A stretch of 64,000 nt of DNA from Liquidambar formosana (taxonomy: Eukaryota > Streptophyta > Magnoliopsida > Saxifragales > Altingiaceae), in assembly GCA_039720395.1 (NCBI GenBank), contig CM077834.1:310001-374000 (forward strand). The letters run 5' to 3'. A program made the position numbers and the translations under genes. Of the stretch, positions 57,771-64,000 are shown one piece after another. The notes under the pieces were generated by a model. The model was not told the DNA's origin, ran no database searches, and worked only from the letters and a program-made list of their open reading frames with translations. Numbering within the stretch: the first letter of the stretch is position 1; each line of letters starts with the position of its first letter.

Positions 57771-58108
57771 GTGTGTTCAACGGGCCAACTTCGACGATTA
57801 ATATCTCCCTTGTTTCTTAACCGTTTTTAGTGATTCAAGTGTCGAATCGAAGCTCATGCAGAGTACTACGTGTGACTATAAATTGTTCATTCAGAATCCT
57901 ATAAAATCATATTCGTTTTTAAGCCACAAGTTTCGGGTTTTCATGATCCAAAATTCTAAAATTTGTTAATAGAAAGACCAAAGAATATATAATAATTACT
58001 TTGAACGGAAAAGGTATACATCAAATATCTAGTGTGAGAGAAATGGGCAATTGTAAATATAATCAGAAATTTAAACAAACATCAGTAGAAAAAAATTCAA
58101 TTAAACAA

Positions 58109-58144
<36 letters not shown>

Positions 58145-58889
58145 GTGTACCAGTTCAACAAAACACAACTAAATCTCTGCAGATACCCAGTTCAACAATA
58201 ACCAGCTTACCATCCTTGGAACATTTCCAATCCGATTGAGTCATTGAAGAAAAGGGATAACAAAAATTGAGACCCTAACTTCAATTCCTTTCCAACTGTG
58301 ACATAATTTTGTTTAAAAAAAATAAAAATCAGACTCACATAAGAGCCAATTAATTCATCGAAGCAGTATTACAATAAAAAAATAAAGGAGAAAAATAACC
58401 CTCTGTTGGGCTGCTGAGAAAACAGAGGAAATAAAAGAAGAAAAAAATTAAAACTGATTTTTAATCAAATTTTGGCATTTGAAATATGTAAATCTCACCT
58501 AAGCTTAGTTGGTTGTAGGACTTTGTTTCCTCAGCAACCAAACAAAATATAAAAGAAACCCCAAGTCTGCTTAAAGAGAAATGTTTGATTACAATATTGG
58601 TTGGAAACTTATGTCCTGATTTTGATTTATGATTCGATTATTTAACGAAGCATGTAGCTACACATACACATGTACACACACACAAATCTAAAAGAAAAAG
58701 ATCAGAGAAGATGGTAAATACCTGATCAAGACAATATAATAGAACTCGATGAATCCCAAAAACGATATAGCCCTCTCTCTATAGGATAACAATTTCTTGG
58801 CTTCTATGTGAGAAGATGGTGTCTCTCTCTGCATTTATTGGGGAAAATCCCCAAGAATCGAGCTCCACAAAGAGATAGAGAGGCTCAAA
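57771..58889. other. Repeat fragment and AT-rich spacer
   Basis: 57785-57960 is a diverged copy of part of the adjacent LTR (56800-57000). An (AT)n microsatellite is at 58112-58143. No gene seen in the rest. Confidence 0.5.
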
Positions 58890-59060
58890 ATTTGGAGCTT
58901 TCGTTCATCATGCATGTATCACAGATCTGAGAGATGGCACATAGATCTGGAGCTTTCATTCATCGACGGCTTGAGAGATAGTACAGATCTGGAGCCTTTG
59001 TTCGTCGACAGCTTGAGCGATAGCACAGATCTGGGACGGCTTGACAGAGAGAATGAGAGC
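58890..59060 (+). repeat. Tandem repeat, about 57 bp, three to four units
   Basis: ACAGATCTGGAGC(T/C)TTNNTTC then (A/G)TCGAC(G/A)GCTTGAG(A/C)GATAG recurs. It is probably part of the CACTA element ending at 59575. Confidence 0.8.
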
Positions 59061-59317
59061 CTTAGTTGGTCATCAACTGGAGAACGAGCACAAAGAACAC
59101 TACTTGGTCGTCGCTGGAGAGTGAGAGAGCCCTAATTTTGTTTGAGAGAGAGAGGGCAAGATGAGAGATCGAGATGGAGATGGACCAGAAGGGAAGGAGA
59201 GGGGGATGGTCTTACTCTTTGGGGGCTTTCAAACACTTTGAGATGAAAGCAGGAAAAAAATAAGCGGGCAAGCAAAAAAAAAAAAAACCCCGCCCCTTGT
59301 TTAGAGTCGACCACATT

Positions 59318-59575
59318 TATTAAACGTTGTTGAAGCCCCATGAAATCAACAACGTTAACAAAAACGTTGTGGAAGCACCATAAGATCAACAACATTAACA
59401 AAAACGTTGTTGTAGAATGGATTAACAACATTTATGAACCAACGTTGTTAATGAAACTAGATTAGCCATTTTTAACAACATTTTTACCATAAATGTTGTT
59501 AAAGCCCCACTACAACAACATTTTGAGAAGAATGTTGTTGATGACATGTTGTTAAATCCCATTATTCTTGTAGTG
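59318..59575 (-). mobile_element. Terminus of a CACTA (En/Spm) transposon with subterminal repeats
   Basis: The minus strand begins CACTACAAGAATAATGGG at 59575, the classical CACTA terminal inverted repeat. Inward of it are many direct and inverted copies of AACAACATTT / AACAACGTT, typical subterminal repeats. The other end and the transposase are not recognisable in this window, so it is a non-autonomous or truncated copy. Confidence 0.8.
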
Positions 59576-62570
59576 TAAATGGGTCTATTTTCTCTCAATT
59601 TCTCCCCATTTCCTTTCTCTTCTCTCCTAAATTAACAATCCAAACCAAGGAAATGGGGAGAAAATAATTTTCTTTTCTCTTCTCTTCTCTCCATTTCTCT
59701 CAATCCATATATAGCCTAAATTCCTTCACATTACACATGTACATTAATTGGGATTACCGCGTGTTACACTTGTACTAAAAACCTTTTAATTTGTTTTTAC
59801 TTTTGCAAACTACAGAGGTATAACATGAACACCACCGCCAATTCAAAGCAGGCAGTATTTGAGCTAGACCTACTTGTCGAACATATATATATTTACGTGT
59901 TTACAAATTCTATGTGACTAAAAGCATAATGCAATAAAGGACCGTCATCCTATTTGGATTAAAATCGTGACTTATTATAAAATTAAGGGTATAATTTTTT
60001 TTTTTTTTTGTGGAAAATTTGGTGAAAGGAAAGAACTTCAATAATTATCATAAATAAAAGGAGAGAAAACAGCCAAGGAGCAACCCAGAAATCAAAGATC
60101 AAGACCCAAAAACACCAAAAGACCACTTGAATGACATGAACACTACTAATTCAAAGAACCGCCGACTTAAGATGTCAGCCAAGAAGAATCTGCGCACAGG
60201 AACTGATTTAGGAGGAGCGTCCATGGGACCAAACTTGTGGTTGAACAGCCATTATTTTCATCACATGAGGAAATCGAATGTTGGTTGCCGAAAAATAAAA
60301 TACACTAAAATAAATAAAAATTAAAAATAAATAAATAAAAAGAGAAGAACAAGCAACTAGCAAGGAAAATGACTGCAGGAAAAAAGAGGTCATCAAGATG
60401 AGACCATGAGGCCACCCATTACGTCACTAGCAAGACCAAGACCAAAGACAATCGAATGTTGAGGTACCTTGAAGGCACCTTAATTGTTTTCTAACCAAAA
60501 GGAGAAGAAAAAAAAAATGGGGCACCTTCCACCAATTTTCTTGAAACCACCCGTGGGTCTGTTTACCCTGTTGATTTAGGGTCTATTTGATAGTTACAAT
60601 GGAAATTAAATAATTATAGTGTATTTTATGTAGTGTTGAAAACACAATTCTATTATCTTAAATGAGAGTATTTAAAAAATTGAAGTCATCATCATAATTG
60701 ATGTTATGAGATTGATTTTTAAAAATTCATAAAAATGCCTCTATTTTGAATTTGTATTCTCTTTTGTGCTAACGATCATCATTCTCATGAATTCTTTCAT
60801 TTAAGACGATAAATTTTTGTTTTTTAAATACTATATAACATATCTATAATTGTTTAATGACAATTTGAGAAGTTGGATAGCAGAAAGAGACAAATAATTG
60901 TCTACAAACACCAATGATCTAGCCCTATTGGTATTTGGGGTGGTTGAGTCCTTTGTAATCAAGGGAAGGAAAATACTTGCATTCAGTAGACACACAAGAC
61001 CAAAAACCATACTTCACAATGTTCCTAGCAGTCCATGCATGAACATAGAATGGCTGTGGGCTGTGTTCTTCTAACCGGTTTCTTTGTTTTGTCCCGTTGA
61101 TGTTTTCAAGTCAAGTCAGCCAACTGTGATAAATTATTATATATCATTAGAGTGGAGTTAGCTAGGCACCACGTACGTAAGACTATGCTCAAATCTTAAT
61201 CATCCAGAAAGATATCGACTGAAAAAAGTTGCACCTACCAATATTTATTACATATTTACATTCACACCAAAATGCAAAAATTCTCAATGACGTAGAAATT
61301 TGGAAATAGACAATACATTTAGAGTCCATTTCAGAATCTAAGTTTTGAAAGGGAAAACGCCATGTATTCTTGCATAAGATCTACTTGAACAAGAAGTATT
61401 CGGTCTTGTTTTAATTTGTTGAGATATATACGGAATTATGGTGATTTAAGTCAATTAATTGGCCAATGGTTAAAATCATAAATGAAGCAAACTAGTCGAC
61501 CCTTTGAACATTGCATGACAATAATTTCAATTTTTTATTTTTATTTTTATTTTTTCATTACATTGGAAGCCCTCATCTTACCTTGGTACTATTAGACTAC
61601 AAGGACTAGTGGTATTGGCTGACGATACTTAATAGCCAGTAGGGGCTCTTTCCTTGTGGCCGGCAATAGCTTGGTTGTGAGCCTCCTAAGTTCTCCTTGA
61701 TGCTGAGAGAGATGACTTTTTTTTTCCCCTCTTAATAGAAAAAATATCAGAAGAGGAGAAAAGGCTTTTGTAGAGAAATTCCAGACGCGCCATGGTTGAG
61801 TTCTAGCATCTGTAGTGGTTTTAATTTGTTTTTCGGTAGTAAAACAAAAAAATTATCATTAAAATCAAGAAAAATCTTATTATAATATATCTCTTAGCCT
61901 ATCACCATAGTCATGAAAGCAATATATCAAATGCATTGGTTTTAAATCGGGACTCTTAGGTCAAATATTTTGCGTCCAAATTTTTCTTAGTTTCGTTGCC
62001 ACCTACAGATGGTAGTGTCCAATTTTAAACTCTATTCAGTCAAACACCTCATTTTCACCTTTTTTATTTTTTATTTTTTATTTGGGAAGAACAGGTTGGT
62101 CCCATTACTGACAAATAATTACATATCAATACAAGTTAGTAATTATTATTAATTAAATTAGTAGTCATCTACTATGAAGTTAGTAGTCATTTGTATTGAT
62201 GTGTAATTATTTGCCCGTAGCCAGAACAATACGTAATTCCCCCAATATGTCTTTTTTAAAATAAAATAAAATAAAAACTTAGTATAGGACTAACTAATTA
62301 CTGAAGCTACAACGTAGGTTTGTATAAAAATAAAAATTGAAAACCATCAATGTCCAAGCACTTCTGCATAACCAATGCTAGCCGCATATATTTAAATTGT
62401 AGCACCCCTAAAGAATTGCATGATGGAACTCGGAAGTATTAAACCATAAAAAAAGGTATAACTACCAACTTAATTATCAACGCCAAGGTATAGGCTAGGA
62501 TATATGGACTGGGTCTTTGTAAGGTAGCTTCTCCCAAAATACAAAAAGTATTGTGCCTGGACCGTGTATC
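59576..62570. other. Intergenic region, nothing recognised
   Basis: AT-rich with poly(T) at 59996-60010 and a GAAAAATAAA-type A-rich block at 60290-60345 which could be edges of a retroposed sequence. The open frames at 60127-60324 and 60208-60396 have no recognised domain. The last part before 62577 should contain the upstream promoter of the HIPP gene. Confidence 0.45.
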
Positions 62571-62576
62571 CCCTCG

Positions 62577-62584
62577 TATATAAG
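62577..62584 (+). promoter_or_regulatory. TATA box of the HIPP gene
   Basis: TATATAAG about 92 bp upstream of the start codon. With a start site about 30 bp downstream the leader would be about 60-65 nt. Confidence 0.65.
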
Positions 62585-62675
62585 CAGACCTAGTATGTTT
62601 CCACTCTCCATTATCACAGTTCATACCTCAGTGGTTCTCTCACAAAAGCTGCCATTCCTTTAAACTATATACAAC

Positions 62676-63425
62676 ATGAAGGTAATCCTTTGACAAACAC
62701 GCACACACACACACACATATATATTTTGGTAATATATGCTTTTCCCATGGCTTAGAGCTAATATAGTTTGATATGCATCTTTAGCATAATATTGCGTGCG
62801 CGCACACACACACATATATATATATATTTTGGTAATATATGCTTTTCCCATATCAAAATGGCTTAGAGCTAATATAGTTTGATATGCATCTTTTACATAA
62901 TATTACAGCAAAAGATAGTTATCAAGGTGCAGATGACCTGTGATAAATGCCGATCCAAGGCCATGAAGCATGCCGCTGTGGCAGAAGGTACGTATGCATC
63001 AAATTTTGACTTCATTTTGCCTATTGTGAACTAGGAGGGTGAGTACGTAGTTAAGAGGATCATTTAATGCTTTCTTTAATTAATGAATGAAATATTTAGT
63101 AACAACCAAGTTGGTAAGCTGAATTTGAGTTTCCTACGATTATTGGACAGGGGTGACCTCGGTGGCCATAGAAGGGGCGGAGAAGGATCAGGTGGTGGTG
63201 ATTGGAGAGGGAGTCGACTCGGCTTGCTTGACCGGCTTGCTGAGGAAAAAGGTTGGGTATGCTACCTTAGTAAGCGTGGAAGAAGTGAAAGCAAAGAAAG
63301 AAACAGAAAAAGTCTCATGTCCAATTCAATATTGTTCATCTAGTTATGTTCCATGTCCACAGTATCAAACGTACTATAAAGTGGTCTATGATGATCCAAA
63401 CCCAACTGGCTGCACCATCATGTGA
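62676..63425 (+). CDS. Heavy-metal-associated isoprenylated plant protein (HIPP), HMA domain
   Basis: Three exons: 62676-62681 (ATGAAG only), 62909-62987 and 63151-63425, with GT/AG introns and matching phases, giving 119 residues. The HMA domain covers about residues 2-68 (KQKIVIKVQMTCDKCRSKAM; metal-binding Cys13-x2-Cys16; VTSVAIEG; DQVVVIGEGVD; LLRKKVGYATLVSV). A Lys/Glu hinge and a Cys/Pro/Tyr-rich tail follow, ending in the CaaX-type box CTIM (116-119), a farnesylation signal. Family members bind metals or act as membrane-tethered adaptors; some are targets of plant pathogens. The specific role is not deducible. The exon structure is typical for short HIPPs. The gene is followed 45 bp after its stop by an LTR (63471). 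Confidence 0.93.
62694..62905 (+). repeat. Tandem duplication filling intron 1 of the HIPP gene
   Basis: A block of about 100-115 bp (CA/TA microsatellite, TTTTGGTAATATATGCTTTT, GGCTTAGAGCTAATATAG, TTTGATATGCATCTTT, ATAATATT) occurs twice, at about 62697-62792 and 62805-62905. The second copy contributes the splice acceptor TATTACAG; the first ends TATTGCGTG and lacks it. Confidence 0.9.
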
Positions 63426-63470
63426 TACAGAGGTTTGGGGAATTGTCATGACATGTACCTCGATGTCTTA

Positions 63471-64000
63471 TGTTGAAGAATTTCATCACTGCCTCTTCCT
63501 TCTCTAGATTTTTCTAATTTCCTCTCATCTCACTCTCTCTAGAAATCTTCAGATTTTTCTCCTTTTCTTTTCTTTCTTTCTCTCTCTGGATCCCTCTTCA
63601 CTATTCATCATCTTCTTCATCTCTCTTTCTCTCTCTAGATTCTTCTACCTTCTTTCTTTGTTCTTCTCTCTAGAAAACACCATCTCTTCTCTATTTCTTT
63701 TATATCTCTCCATCTTCAGAGGAATCTCTCTCCACCATCATCTATAACCATCATTCTCCACTGCCATTCTCGAATATTCTGGGCAGCTCAAGTTGGCAGT
63801 GAACCGACTCTACAAGTTGGTGGGAGCAGCTATATAAAGGGAAGGGGTGAGCTTTCCTTATGTGTAAATCATGTGGAGTGAAACATAAGTGTGAGTGAGT
63901 CTTCCATTGTGTGCACGTGTGGTGTGGGAAGTCGCCAAATCTAGGTGAGGGTGTTATAAGGTGAAATATGTGTAGAGTGAATTTAAGTGCGAGTGTGTAG
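63471..64000 (+). mobile_element. LTR of the 19061 family, cut by the window edge
   Basis: Begins near TGTTGAAGAATTTC and from about 63850 follows 19590-19760 closely (GGTGAGC(T)TTCC, CATGTGGAGTGAAACA, GTGTGAGTGAGTCTTCCATT). TATA box CTATATAAAGGG at about 63830. The rest of the element would be to the right. Confidence 0.65.

Noticed and set aside
60000..60400. Possible reverse-oriented LINE or retroposed cDNA
   Set aside because: Poly(T) start and A-rich end are suggestive but no domain or target duplication could be identified.

Overview
This is a piece of flowering-plant nuclear DNA, most likely a eudicot. It is AT-rich, genes are few and carry plant-type introns, and the repeats are those of plant genomes: Ogre/Tat-like and Athila-like Ty3 elements, MULEs, hAT, CACTA, Stowaway-like MITEs and LINE tails. 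Species cannot be fixed from the sequence. Only two genes look intact: an intronless CYP94-type cytochrome P450 on the minus strand (17312-18838, with TATA box, CT-rich leader and poly(A) signal) and a three-exon HMA/HIPP metal-binding, isoprenylated protein on the plus strand (62676-63425). No tRNA, rRNA, CRISPR or bacterial-type operon is visible.

Layout. 1-6190: LINE 3-prime tail, then a very long inverted repeat (arms 1003-2640 and 4241-5836). 6191-15800: MITEs, a solo LTR inside a broken MITE (7526-8786), and a hAT-type element (11804-14751, 8-bp target duplication) that itself contains a solo LTR (12618-14718). 15805-26400: a MULE next to the P450, the P450, a retroviral-type LTR (19061-20046) about 140 bp beyond its TATA box, several TIR elements with perfect 9-bp target duplications, and a second Pack-MULE-like element (22475-23618). 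26418-43324: a degenerate autonomous MULE of the type carrying an ULP1-like cysteine protease gene (the Kaonashi class). Its transposase gene has two stops and a frameshift. Its convergent protease gene can be followed through eight exons, with two nonsense mutations. It is interrupted by solo LTRs at 26968-30368 and 35900-41126, the latter itself interrupted by 37509-39990, and is cut at 43325 by an Athila-like element. 43325-53900: the 3-prime half of that element (LTR, antisense ORF, integrase C-terminus), cut in turn at 48146 by a second copy of the 35900 LTR followed by a tRNA-Arg primer-binding site and an internal region with a Transposase_32-like ORF. 54529-59575: a copia-like LTR and leader repeats, another minus-strand solo LTR (55651-57770), and a CACTA terminus. 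59576-62570: little recognisable. 62577-64000: the HIPP gene, followed 45 bp after its stop by an LTR related to the one at 19061.

Most notable pattern: five LTR families each carry a family-specific short DNA palindrome or nested hairpin upstream of the LTR TATA box (GACGTC, GTCGAC, CGTACG and GCTAGC cores). Two related LTRs share the same hairpin arms with different inner palindromes, both about 198 bp from the TATA box. One LTR copy has had the whole U3/promoter block replaced by unrelated sequence carrying its own TATA box. All family names are from recognition of motifs and termini by eye; no database search was possible.
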